Shown: piece by piece, positions 34,016-43,506 of the stretch
Layout: every line of letters begins with the position of its first letter
Numbering within the stretch: position 1 is the first letter of the stretch
Assembly (NCBI RefSeq): GCF_033436665.1
Contig: NZ_JAWQFO010000005.1
Coordinates: forward strand, 62,001-126,000
Reading direction: 5' to 3'
DNA length: 64,000 nt
Source of the DNA: JAWQFO01 sp033436665
Lineage (GTDB): Bacteria > Pseudomonadota > Alphaproteobacteria > Rhodobacterales > Rhodobacteraceae
Position numbers and translations under genes: made by a program
The notes under the pieces: generated by a model
The model's input: only the letters and a program-made list of their open reading frames with translations
Databases searched by the model: none
Told to the model about the DNA's origin: nothing

Positions 34016-36412
34016 ATGCTGAACAGAGTCACTGAAGACATTGATGCGCAGACGCTCGAAGCGTCGATCCTGCGGCACCTGAAAAGCTCGCTGGGCAAGG
34101 ACCCGGCTCATGCCACGACCTACGATTGGCGCATGTCGCTGGCGCTGTCGTTGCGCGACCTCGTGATCGAGCCGTGGTTCGAGACCACGCGCAAGACCTA
34201 CCGGACCGCCGGCAAGCGGGTCTATTACCTGTCGATGGAGTTCCTGATCGGACGCCTGATCGAGGACGTGGGCATGAACCTCGGCCTCAACGAGATCGCG
34301 GCACAAGCACTGGAACAGCTTGGGCAGGATTTCGATCACATCGTGTCCGACGAACCCGACGCGGCGCTGGGCAACGGCGGGTTGGGCCGGCTGGCGGCCT
34401 GCTTCATGGACAGTCTCGCGACCCTCTCGATTCCGGCCTACGGCTATGGCATCCGCTACGAGCATGGTCTTTTCGAGCAGCATTTCGAGAACGGCGAACA
34501 GGTCGAGACCGCCGAAGGCTGGCTGGCGCAGAAACACGCCTGGGAATTCGAGCGGCCCGAAGTGCGCTACCCGATCCGCTTCGGTGGTCACGTCAGCGAA
34601 AGCGACGGCCACTGCGTCTGGCATGCCGACGAGACCGTGCTGGCAGTGGCCTACGACACGCCGGTCGTGGGCTGGAAGGGCAAATGGGCGAACACCCTGC
34701 GGCTCTGGTCCGCGAAGCCCCTGAAGCTCTTCGACCTCGAGGCGTTCAACCGCGGCGACTATGTCGGAGCCAACGCGCCGGAGCGGCTGGCGCGGACCAT
34801 CTCGCGCGTGCTCTACCCCGACGACACGACGCAGGAAGGCAAGGAACTGCGGCTGAAGCAGGAGTATTTCTTCACCGCTGCCTCGATCATGGACATCCTG
34901 CGGCGCTTCATCGCGGAAGGCCATGACATCGACACCCTGGCCGACCACGTGGCGATCCAGCTCAACGATACTCATCCGGCGATCGCCGGGCCGGAACTCG
35001 TTCGCCTGCTGACCGACAACCACGAGGTGCCGATCGACCGGGCCATCGACATCGCCCGCGATTGCCTGGGCTACACCAACCATACCCTGCTGCCCGAGGC
35101 GCTGGAACGTTGGCCCGAGGGTCTGTTTGCGCGCATCCTGCCGCGACATCACCGGATCATCGAGATCATCCAGGACACCCACCGGTTCGTGTCGGGCAGC
35201 CACGTCAACATCATCGAACATGGCGACGTGAAGATGGGCGAACTGGCCTTCGTCATGGCGCACAAGGTCAACGGCGTCTCGGCGCTGCATTCCGACCTCG
35301 TCAAGGAGACGGTCTTTGCCGATCTGCACCGGGCCTACCCGGACCGGATCGTCAACCAGACCAACGGCATCACGCCGCGGCGCTGGCTGCATTCGTGCAA
35401 CCCGGCGCTGCGCGACCTGATCGACGAGACCATCGGCACCGGCTGGGCCGACGATCTGGAACGGCTCGAAGGCCTCAAGGCGCATGTTGACGACGCCGGG
35501 TTCCAGGACAGGTTCCGGTCCGCGAAAGCCCACAACAAGGCGCGGCTCTCGCAATGGCTGCTCAAGCGTGACGGGTTCCGGGTGGACCCGCAGGCGATGT
35601 TCGACGTGCAGATCAAGCGCATCCACGAATACAAGCGCCAGCACATGAACATCCTCGAGACCATCGCGCTCTGGAACGACATCCGCGACAATCCGAACGG
35701 CGACTGGACACCGCGGGTCAAGTTCTTCGGCGGCAAGGCGGCACCGGGTTACGTGCTGGCCAAGTCGATCATCCATCTGATCAACGACGTGGGCCGCGTG
35801 ATCAACTCCGACCCGGTCACCCGCGACCTGCTGCAGGTGGTCTATCCGGAAAACTACAACGTCTCGATGGCCGAGATCGTGATCCCGGCGTCGGATCTCT
35901 CCGAGCAGATCTCGACCGCGGGCAAGGAAGCGTCGGGCACCGGCAACATGAAGCTGTCGCTCAACGGCAGCCCGACGATCGGTACGCTCGACGGGGCCAA
36001 CGTGGAGATCCGCGATCACGTCGGAGAGGAGAACTTCTTCCTGTTCGGTCTGACCGCGCAGGAAGTGGTGGAGCGTCGCGGTCACGCGGGGTACGCCCGC
36101 GCGGCCATCGACGCCAGCCCGCGGCTCAAGCGCGTTCTTGGCCAGATCTCCGACGGGGTTTTCTCGCACGGCGATCATCATCGCTACGACGCGCTGGTGC
36201 GGAACCTCTACGAGCACGACTATTTCCTCGTGACCTGCGATTTCGACGACTTCTACGCAACCCAGCGCCGGGTCGACGGAGCCTATCGGGACGTTCCGGC
36301 TTGGACCCGGATGGCCGCGATGAACACCGCCGGCATGGGGTGGTTCTCGTCTGATCGCACGATCAGGGGTTATGCCCGTGACATCTGGAACGCGGAGTCG
36401 CTGACCGACTGA
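34016..36412 (+). CDS. glgP: Glycogen/maltodextrin phosphorylase
   Basis: This 798-residue PLP enzyme releases glucose 1-phosphate from the non-reducing ends of glycogen. The PLP Lys is K646 in GTGNMKLSLNG; the family start with YYLSMEFLIGRL near 76 and ALGNGGLGRLAACFMDS near 119 is intact. The length equals E. coli GlgP/MalP. It is the first gene of the glycogen operon and the only degrading phosphorylase in it. No separate promoter could be placed in the 56 bp before it, so read-through from frc is possible. Confidence 0.96.
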   Translation: MLNRVTEDIDAQTLEASILRHLKSSLGKDPAHATTYDWRMSLALSLRDLVIEPWFETTRKTYRTAGKRVYYLSMEFLIGRLIEDVGMNLGLNEIAAQALEQLGQDFDHIVSDEPDAALGNGGLGRLAACFMDSLATLSIPAYGYGIRYEHGLFEQHFENGEQVETAEGWLAQKHAWEFERPEVRYPIRFGGHVSESDGHCVWHADETVLAVAYDTPVVGWKGKWANTLRLWSAKPLKLFDLEAFNRGDYVGANAPERLARTISRVLYPDDTTQEGKELRLKQEYFFTAASIMDILRRFIAEGHDIDTLADHVAIQLNDTHPAIAGPELVRLLTDNHEVPIDRAIDIARDCLGYTNHTLLPEALERWPEGLFARILPRHHRIIEIIQDTHRFVSGSHVNIIEHGDVKMGELAFVMAHKVNGVSALHSDLVKETVFADLHRAYPDRIVNQTNGITPRRWLHSCNPALRDLIDETIGTGWADDLERLEGLKAHVDDAGFQDRFRSAKAHNKARLSQWLLKRDGFRVDPQAMFDVQIKRIHEYKRQHMNILETIALWNDIRDNPNGDWTPRVKFFGGKAAPGYVLAKSIIHLINDVGRVINSDPVTRDLLQVVYPENYNVSMAEIVIPASDLSEQISTAGKEASGTGNMKLSLNGSPTIGTLDGANVEIRDHVGEENFFLFGLTAQEVVERRGHAGYARAAIDASPRLKRVLGQISDGVFSHGDHHRYDALVRNLYEHDYFLVTCDFDDFYATQRRVDGAYRDVPAWTRMAAMNTAGMGWFSSDRTIRGYARDIWNAESLTD

Positions 36413-36426
36413 AAAGGGGGCTTCCC

Positions 36427-38628
36427 GTGGCACTGACATCCGACGACGACGCGCGGCAACTCGCCGAGGGGCGACATCCGGACCCGTTCTCGGTTCTGGG
36501 GCAGCACGTGGTCGATGGCAGGTTGGTGCTGCGGGCGGTCATTCCCGGGGCGCAAGATGTCGAGGTGCTGGATGCCAAGACCGGACGCAAGGTCGTTGCG
36601 CTATCCGAGCACCCGCAGGCCGCTGGTGTCTTCGAGGGGGTCGCTGCGCGGCGCAGGAAGCCGTTTGCCTACCGCCTGCGCGTCACGCGCGACGGCCACA
36701 GCTGGGAGCAGGGCGACGCCTACCGCTTCGGCCCCGTGCTGGGCGCGCTTGACGAGCACCTGATCGGAGAGGGCGCGCACCTGCGCCTCTGGGACAAGCT
36801 CGGGGCGCACGTGATGTCCCACGAAGGCGCGGAGGGCGTGCATTTTGCGGTCTGGGCGCCGAACGCGCGGCGTGTCGCGGTCGTGGGCGACTTCAACGAC
36901 TGGGACGGCCGGCGCAACCCGATGCGCCGCCGCGGTCAGACCGGTGTCTGGGAGATCTTCATTCCCGGCCTGGGCGAAGGCGAGACCTACAAGTACGAAT
37001 TGCACGACCCGCAGGGCAACCTGTTGCCGGGCAAGGCCGACCCGTTCGGTTTCGGCGCCGAGCATCCGCCGCGCACCGCGTCGGTGGTTCGGCGGCTCGA
37101 CGGCCATGAGTGGGACGACGGCGACTGGATGCAAACCCGTGCCGAGGCGCACCGCATCGACAGTCCGATCTCGGTCTACGAGGTGCATCTGGGGTCCTGG
37201 CGGCGCGTGCCCGAAGACGGCAACCGCCCGCTGTCCTACGCCGAGCATGCCGAACAGCTGGTGGGCTACGTCAAGGACCTCGGCTTTACCCATATCGAGC
37301 TGATGCCGATCTCGGAGTTCCCGTTCGAGGGATCCTGGGGCTACCAGCCGATCGGACTTTACGCCCCGACGATCCGGCACGGCACGCTGGCCGAGTTCCG
37401 CGCCTTCGTTGCGGCGGTGCACAAGGCCGGGCTGGGCCTGATCCTCGACTGGGTGCCGGGCCATTTCCCGACCGACATCCACGGGCTGGGGCTCTTCGAC
37501 GGCACGGCGCTTTACGAGCATGCCGACAAGCGCGAGGGGTATCACCCGGACTGGAACACGCTGATCTACAACTACGGACGCCGCGAGGTTTCGAACTACC
37601 TCGTCGCCAACGCGCTCTACTGGCTGAAGGAGCATCACGTCGACGGGCTGCGTGTCGATGCCGTGGCCTCGATGCTCTACCGCGACTATTCGCGGAAGGC
37701 GGGCGAATGGGTGCCGAACGAACATGGCGGGCGCGAGAACCTCGAAGCGATCGCCTTCCTGCAGCGCATGAACCGCATCGCCTACGGCGAAGTGCCTGGC
37801 ATCCTGACCGTGGCCGAAGAGTCGACCGCATTCCCCGGGGTGAGCGCGCCCACGGACGGCGGCGGCCTCGGCTTCGGGTACAAGTGGAACATGGGCTGGA
37901 TGAACGACACCCTGTCCTACATGCACGAGGACGCGGTGCATCGGAAGTACCATCACCACAAGCTGACCTTCGGCCTGCACTACGCGTTCTCGGAGAACTT
38001 CGTGCTGCCGATCAGCCATGACGAGGTGGTGCACGGCAAGGGCTCGATGCTGAACAAGATGCCGGGCAACGGAGAGGAGAAATTCGCCAACCTCCGGGCC
38101 TACTACGGCTTCATGTGGGGCCATCCGGGCAAGAAGCTGCTCTTCATGGGCTGTGAATTCGCGCAAGGGGCAGAGTGGAACCACGACGCCTCGCTCGATT
38201 GGCACCTGCTGGAACGCCGCGAACATGCCGGTTTGCAGGCACTGGTGCGCGACCTCAACACGCTCTACCGCAAAACCCCGGCGCTGCACCGTCTCGACAG
38301 CAAGCCAGAGGGTTTCGAGTGGATCGAGGAGAACGCGGCCGACGAGTCAATCCTCGTCTGGCTGCGCAAGAGTGATAACGGCGCACCGCCGGTTCTGGTC
38401 GTGTCGAACTTCACGCCGGTCGAGCGCAGCGATCGGCGCATTGGCGTGCCCGAGGCCGGGCGCTGGGCGGAACGGTTGAACACAGATGCCGCGTCCTATG
38501 GTGGCGGAAACCGCGGCAATATGGGCGGCGTTGACAGCGAAGAGGTCGCTGCTGCGGGGCGTCCGCATTCGATCCGGATCACGCTGCCGCCGCTTTCGAC
38601 GCTCTTTTTCGAACTCGAAAGGTCCTGA
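36427..38628 (+). CDS. glgB: 1,4-alpha-glucan branching enzyme
   Basis: This 733-residue GH13 enzyme makes alpha-1,6 branches. It has a carbohydrate-binding N-terminal part, a second CBM48-type domain (AVWAPNARRVAVVGDFNDWDG near 139) and the barrel. The catalytic nucleophile is D411 (GLRVDAVA) and the acid/base E464 (TVAEEST), matching D405 and E458 of E. coli with a six-residue shift; HDEV follows. GTG 36427 has GGGGG 6 bp upstream. Confidence 0.96.
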   Translation: MALTSDDDARQLAEGRHPDPFSVLGQHVVDGRLVLRAVIPGAQDVEVLDAKTGRKVVALSEHPQAAGVFEGVAARRRKPFAYRLRVTRDGHSWEQGDAYRFGPVLGALDEHLIGEGAHLRLWDKLGAHVMSHEGAEGVHFAVWAPNARRVAVVGDFNDWDGRRNPMRRRGQTGVWEIFIPGLGEGETYKYELHDPQGNLLPGKADPFGFGAEHPPRTASVVRRLDGHEWDDGDWMQTRAEAHRIDSPISVYEVHLGSWRRVPEDGNRPLSYAEHAEQLVGYVKDLGFTHIELMPISEFPFEGSWGYQPIGLYAPTIRHGTLAEFRAFVAAVHKAGLGLILDWVPGHFPTDIHGLGLFDGTALYEHADKREGYHPDWNTLIYNYGRREVSNYLVANALYWLKEHHVDGLRVDAVASMLYRDYSRKAGEWVPNEHGGRENLEAIAFLQRMNRIAYGEVPGILTVAEESTAFPGVSAPTDGGGLGFGYKWNMGWMNDTLSYMHEDAVHRKYHHHKLTFGLHYAFSENFVLPISHDEVVHGKGSMLNKMPGNGEEKFANLRAYYGFMWGHPGKKLLFMGCEFAQGAEWNHDASLDWHLLERREHAGLQALVRDLNTLYRKTPALHRLDSKPEGFEWIEENAADESILVWLRKSDNGAPPVLVVSNFTPVERSDRRIGVPEAGRWAERLNTDAASYGGGNRGNMGGVDSEEVAAAGRPHSIRITLPPLSTLFFELERS

Positions 38629-38683
38629 GAATACCGACGAAAGATTACCGACGATCAAGATTACACTAGGGAGGAACGAAGTG

Positions 38684-39943
38684 ATGCAATCCGAAAGCGA
38701 ACGGCTGGCGCAGCAGACGATGGCATTCGTGCTCGCCGGGGGACGTGGCAGTCGTCTTTACGAGCTGACCGACCGGCGCGCGAAACCGGCGATGTATTTC
38801 GGCGGCAAGACCCGGATCATCGACTTTCCCCTCTCGAACGCGGTCAATTCCGGCATCCGCCGGATCGGCGTGGCCACCCAGTACAAGGCGCATTCGCTGA
38901 TCCGGCACCTGCAGCGCGGCTGGTCCTTCTTCCGGGCCGAGCGCAACGAGTCGCTCGACATCCTGCCCGCCTCGCAGCGCATGGACGAGGAGAACTGGTA
39001 TCGCGGCACTGCGGACGCGGTGACCCAGAACATCGACATCATCGAAGGCTACGGGCCGAAATACATCGTGATCCTCGCCGGCGACCACATCTACAAGCAG
39101 GACTACGTCAAGATGGTCGAGCACCACATCGACAGCGGCGCGGACGTGACCGTCGGCTGCATCGAGGTGCCGCGCAAGGAGGCGAGCGCCTTCGGGGTCA
39201 TGCATGTCAACGAGAACGACGTGATCATCGACTTCATGGAAAAGCCCAAGGATCCGCCGGCGATGCCCGGCCATCCCGACCTCGCACTGGCGAGCATGGG
39301 GATCTACATTTTCGAGACGGAGTACCTCTTCGATTTGCTGCTTGCGGATGCCAAGGACAGCAATTCCGAGCACGATTTCGGCAAGAACATCATCCCAGAC
39401 ATCGTCAAGAACGGCAAAGCCGTGGCGCATCCGTTCAGCCGCTCCTGCGTGCGCACCGGGCTCGAGCGCGAGGCCTACTGGCGTGATGTCGGCACCGTCG
39501 ACGCGTTCTGGCAGGCCAACATCGACCTCACCGATTTCGAGCCCGAGCTGGACCTCTACGACAACAGCTGGCCGATCTGGACCTATTCCGAGCTGACGGC
39601 ACCCGCCAAGTTCATCCACAACGAGGAAGGGCGTCGCGGTCACGCGGTTTCGTCGATGGTGTCGGGCGGCTGCATCATCTCCGGGTCGAGCCTCGAACGT
39701 TGCCTGATGTTCACCGGGGTGCGCACGCACTCCTTCTCGCAGCTCGACGGGGTCGTCGCGATGCCCTACGTCGAGATCAAGCGCAAGGCCCAGCTGACAA
39801 ACGTCGTGATCGACCGGGGCGTCGTGATCCCCGAGGGGCTGGTGGTGGGCGAGGATCCCGACCTCGACGCCAAGCGCTTTCGCCGCACGGCGAACGGCAT
39901 TACGCTGATCACCCAACCGATGATCGACAAGCTGGAGAGCTGA
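38684..39943 (+). CDS. glgC: Glucose-1-phosphate adenylyltransferase
   Basis: This 419-residue enzyme makes ADP-glucose, the regulated step of glycogen synthesis. The nucleotide-binding loop LAGGRGSRLYELT lies near 17-29, with RAKPA and FPLSNAVNSGIRRIG following; the C-terminal left-handed beta-helix occupies about 300-419. ATG 38684 follows GGGAGGA by 8 bp; GTG 38681 is adjacent and in frame. The 55-bp gap after glgB is the largest inside this part of the operon. Confidence 0.96.
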   Translation: MQSESERLAQQTMAFVLAGGRGSRLYELTDRRAKPAMYFGGKTRIIDFPLSNAVNSGIRRIGVATQYKAHSLIRHLQRGWSFFRAERNESLDILPASQRMDEENWYRGTADAVTQNIDIIEGYGPKYIVILAGDHIYKQDYVKMVEHHIDSGADVTVGCIEVPRKEASAFGVMHVNENDVIIDFMEKPKDPPAMPGHPDLALASMGIYIFETEYLFDLLLADAKDSNSEHDFGKNIIPDIVKNGKAVAHPFSRSCVRTGLEREAYWRDVGTVDAFWQANIDLTDFEPELDLYDNSWPIWTYSELTAPAKFIHNEEGRRGHAVSSMVSGGCIISGSSLERCLMFTGVRTHSFSQLDGVVAMPYVEIKRKAQLTNVVIDRGVVIPEGLVVGEDPDLDAKRFRRTANGITLITQPMIDKLES

Positions 39944-39948
39944 CAAGA

Positions 39949-41391
39949 ATGAACGTCCTGTTTGTCGCCTCGGAATGCGCGCCATTCGTCAAGACCGGGG
40001 GGCTTGCCGATGTCATCGGCGCGGTGCCCAAGGCGCTCGGCAGTATCGGCGCGCAGGTGAAGGTCATGCTTCCGGCCTATCCGGCATTGGCGATGCATGT
40101 CGCCTCCGGGACCGAGGTCGGCGGCTTCGGCGATCTTTTCGGCGGTCCGGCCCGCCTTGTTGCCGCCGAGGCCGACGGGCTAGACCTGCTGCTGCTCGAC
40201 GCGCCGCATCTCTTCGATCGTCCCGGTAACATCTACCTCGACCAGAACGGGAAGGACTGGTTCGACAATCATCTGCGCTTCGGCGGGCTGTGTTTCGCTG
40301 CGGCCCAGGTCGCACAGCATGGCGCAGCCGGGTGGCGTCCGGACCTCGTGAATGCGCATGACTGGCAGGCGGGCCTGGTGCCCGCCTACCTGCGCCAGAC
40401 CGGCGTCACGCCGCCGCCGGTCGTCATGACGATCCACAACATCGCCTTCCAAGGCCTGTTCCCGCAGGACGTGCTCGAGGTCTTGCGGCTCGACCGCAGG
40501 CTCTTCACGCCCGACGCGCTGGAATTCTACGGCCAGCTCGGGTTCCTGAAATCGGGATTGGCACTGTGCGACGCGATCACAACAGTCAGCCCGACCTACG
40601 CGCGCGAGCTTCTGACGCCCGACTTCGGCATGGGGCTCGAAGGGCTCTTGCAGGAGCGCCAGAAGGATCTGACGGGCATCCTCAACGGCATCGACGTCGA
40701 GATCTGGAACCCCGAGACCGATCCGCATCTCGCCAAGCCCTACGGGCTGCGCAGTCTCAAGAGCAAGGCTGCGAACAAGACCGCGTTGCGCAAACGCTTC
40801 GGTCTCGAAGCCGCCGTCGCTGGCCCGCTCTTCTGCGTCATCAGCCGCCTGACCACGCAGAAAGGACTGGACCTGCTGGTTGACTGTCTGCCCGACCTCG
40901 TCGCCGAGGATGCGCAACTGGCGCTTCTGGGAAGCGGGGAAGGCTGGATGGAGCAGGCGTTCGCGGAGGCTGCCACGCGGTTCCCCGGCCGGGTCGGCAC
41001 GATCATCGGCTACGACGAACCTCTGTCGCACCTGATGCAGGGCGGCAGCGACGCGATCCTGATCCCCTCGCGGTTCGAGCCCTGCGGCCTGACCCAGCTT
41101 TATGGTCTGCGCTACGGCACCTTGCCGGTGGTCGCGCGCACCGGGGGGCTGGCCGACACGGTCATCGACGCGAATGAGGCGGCGCTGACCGCGAATTGCG
41201 CCACCGGTCTGCAGTTCGCCCCGGCAACGGCCGAGCGGTTGCGGCAGGCCATCGTCCGCACCTGCGCGCTCTACCGGGACCAGAAGACATGGGCGGGCAT
41301 GATGCGCCGGGCGATGCGGCATCCGGTCGGCTGGGACGGATCTGCGGCAGCCTACGCGGCGGTCTACGACAGGCTCCTGCCGGCAAGGTGA
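39949..41391 (+). CDS. glgA: Glycogen synthase (ADP-glucose)
   Basis: This 480-residue GT5 enzyme elongates alpha-1,4-glucan from ADP-glucose. The N-terminal KTGGL motif (K15) binds the donor, and the C-terminal SRFEPCGLTQLYGLRYGT stretch carries the conserved acidic site of GT-B retaining enzymes. It starts 5 bp after glgC and ends 3 bp before glgX. Confidence 0.96.
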   Translation: MNVLFVASECAPFVKTGGLADVIGAVPKALGSIGAQVKVMLPAYPALAMHVASGTEVGGFGDLFGGPARLVAAEADGLDLLLLDAPHLFDRPGNIYLDQNGKDWFDNHLRFGGLCFAAAQVAQHGAAGWRPDLVNAHDWQAGLVPAYLRQTGVTPPPVVMTIHNIAFQGLFPQDVLEVLRLDRRLFTPDALEFYGQLGFLKSGLALCDAITTVSPTYARELLTPDFGMGLEGLLQERQKDLTGILNGIDVEIWNPETDPHLAKPYGLRSLKSKAANKTALRKRFGLEAAVAGPLFCVISRLTTQKGLDLLVDCLPDLVAEDAQLALLGSGEGWMEQAFAEAATRFPGRVGTIIGYDEPLSHLMQGGSDAILIPSRFEPCGLTQLYGLRYGTLPVVARTGGLADTVIDANEAALTANCATGLQFAPATAERLRQAIVRTCALYRDQKTWAGMMRRAMRHPVGWDGSAAAYAAVYDRLLPAR

Positions 41392-41394
41392 CGG

Positions 41395-43506
41395 ATGACT
41401 GACACCCCGAACCACAGATTGAGCAGCGGCAACCCCTGCACGCTGGGCGCGGTCCACGACGACGGCGGCGTGAATTTCGCGGTGTTTTCCGAGAACGCGA
41501 CCAGGATCGAGCTTTGTCTCTTCACGCCCGACGGCGCCCGGGAAACCGCCCGGATCGCCCTGCCCGAACGCACCGGGCCGGTCTGGCACGGGTATCTCGA
41601 AGGGCTGCCGAAGGGGACGGTCTACGGCTACCGGGCGCACGGCAGCTACGCCCCGGAACAGGGACACCGCTTCAACCCGAACAAGCTGCTGATGGATCCC
41701 TATACGCGCGAGCTGCGGGGAGGGTGGAAACGCGATCCCGCCGTGCTCGGGTATGACGCCAAGAGTTCCGGCGCGGACCTGTCCTTCAATACCCGCGACA
41801 GCGCGCCTTTCGTCGCCAAGTCGGTCGTGTCCGACTTCTCGATCTTCGGGACCCTGCGCAACGGTGCGCACCGGCGCAGCGAGCGTGACCTGATCTACGA
41901 GGCCCATCCCAAGGGCCTGACGGTCACTCATCCCGGTGTGCCGGAGGCGCTGAGAGGCACCTACGAGGGGCTGGCGTCGGACGCGATGATCGAGCACCTG
42001 CACCGGCTCGGGGTCGGCGCCGTCGAGCTTCTGCCGGTGCATGCGCTGATCGACGACGCCTTCCTGCTCGAGAAAGGCCTGGTGAACTACTGGGGCTACA
42101 ACTCCGTCGGCTTTTTCGCGCCGGAGCCGCGTTATTTCGGTCCCAGCGGGCTGCTGGGGTTCCGCACCATGGTCGACCGCTTCCACGACGCCGGGATCGA
42201 GGTCATTCTCGACGTGGTCTACAACCACACAGCAGAGGGCGACCAGTACGGCCCGACCCTGTGCTACCGCGGCCTCGACAACGCGTCCTATTACCGGCTG
42301 ATAAACGGGCAGCCGCGCTATTACGTCAACGACACCGGTACCGGAAATACCGTGAACGTGGCACATCCTTTCGTGCTGCGCATGGTGCTCGACAGCCTGC
42401 GCTTCTGGGTCGAGTGTATGGGCATCGACGGGTTCCGCTTCGATCTCGCCACCACGCTCGGGCGCGAGGACTACGGGTTCGACAAGCATGGCGGCTTTTT
42501 CGACGCGCTGCGGCAGGACCCGGTGCTGGCCAAGGTGCGCATGATCGCCGAACCCTGGGACATCGGTCCCGGCGGCTACCGGCTGGGCGGCTACCCGCAC
42601 GAATTTCTCGAATGGAACGACACCTTCCGCGATACGGTGCGGCGCTACTGGCGCAACGACGATCATTCGGCACAGGAACTGAGCGCGCGGCTGCTCGGGT
42701 CGGCCGACAAGTTCGACCGGGCCGGGCGGCGTTCGTGGGCGTCGGTCAACTTCGTCGCGGCACATGACGGTTTCACGCTCGCCGACATCACGCGCTACAA
42801 CGAACGCCACAACGAGGCCAACGGCGAAAAGAACCAGGACGGGCACAACGCGAATTACAGCGACAACTGCGGCGTCGAGGGCGACACCGACGACCCGGCG
42901 ATCCTGGCCAAGCGTGCCCGGCGCCAGCGCAACATGCTGGCGACGCTGTTCCTGTCGCAGGGCACGCCGATGCTGCTGGCGGGGGACGAATTCGGCAACT
43001 CCCAGCAGGGTAACAACAACGCCTACTGCCAGGACAACGCAGTCGGCTGGGTGAACTGGGGCAATGCGGACGCGGAATTGATGTACTTCGTCGAGCAGCT
43101 TTCGGCGTTCCGGGTGAAGCACCGGGCGCTGCGCCAGACCCGGTTCCTGCACGGGGCAGCGCGGGCGGCGGACGGGCTGCCGGATGTCGAGTGGACGGAT
43201 TTCTCGGGCGGGCCGCTGCACTGGCGTGATCCCGGTCTCACCAATTTCTGCCTGACGCTGCGCTGCTCGGCGGAGGCACCGGAGTACGAAGCTTCGGACG
43301 ATACCGTTTTCATCGCCTTCAACCGGGAGGAAACGTCGATGACGTCCGTGCTGCCGGACGCACCCGGGGGACGGCGCTGGGTGCGCGGCATCGACACCTC
43401 GCTGGGTGAGGTCAACGACGAAGATGGTGTGCCCGGACAGGCGGTGATCGCAAGGCGCTCGGTCGCCGCCTTCGTCCTTGAAGACGTGGAAGAGGTCGCG
43501 GCATGA
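41395..43506 (+). CDS. glgX: Glycogen debranching enzyme GlgX
   Basis: This 703-residue GH13 isoamylase-type enzyme removes short alpha-1,6 branches left by phosphorylase. CBM48 is at the N-terminus. The catalytic residues are D350 (GFRFDLATTLG) and E386 (MIAEPWD), with a later AAHDGFTL carrying the transition-state Asp. ATG 41395 lies 3 bp after the glgA stop, and its stop overlaps malQ by ATGA. Confidence 0.95.
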   Translation: MTDTPNHRLSSGNPCTLGAVHDDGGVNFAVFSENATRIELCLFTPDGARETARIALPERTGPVWHGYLEGLPKGTVYGYRAHGSYAPEQGHRFNPNKLLMDPYTRELRGGWKRDPAVLGYDAKSSGADLSFNTRDSAPFVAKSVVSDFSIFGTLRNGAHRRSERDLIYEAHPKGLTVTHPGVPEALRGTYEGLASDAMIEHLHRLGVGAVELLPVHALIDDAFLLEKGLVNYWGYNSVGFFAPEPRYFGPSGLLGFRTMVDRFHDAGIEVILDVVYNHTAEGDQYGPTLCYRGLDNASYYRLINGQPRYYVNDTGTGNTVNVAHPFVLRMVLDSLRFWVECMGIDGFRFDLATTLGREDYGFDKHGGFFDALRQDPVLAKVRMIAEPWDIGPGGYRLGGYPHEFLEWNDTFRDTVRRYWRNDDHSAQELSARLLGSADKFDRAGRRSWASVNFVAAHDGFTLADITRYNERHNEANGEKNQDGHNANYSDNCGVEGDTDDPAILAKRARRQRNMLATLFLSQGTPMLLAGDEFGNSQQGNNNAYCQDNAVGWVNWGNADAELMYFVEQLSAFRVKHRALRQTRFLHGAARAADGLPDVEWTDFSGGPLHWRDPGLTNFCLTLRCSAEAPEYEASDDTVFIAFNREETSMTSVLPDAPGGRRWVRGIDTSLGEVNDEDGVPGQAVIARRSVAAFVLEDVEEVAA

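Noticed and set aside
33698..36439. 913-residue minus-strand frame opposite glgP
   Set aside because: glgP is unmistakable; the antisense frame is open only because of G+C bias at third codon positions.
40180..43221. 1013-residue minus-strand frame opposite glgA and glgX
   Set aside because: Same reason; spans two real genes and their junction, which no true gene would.
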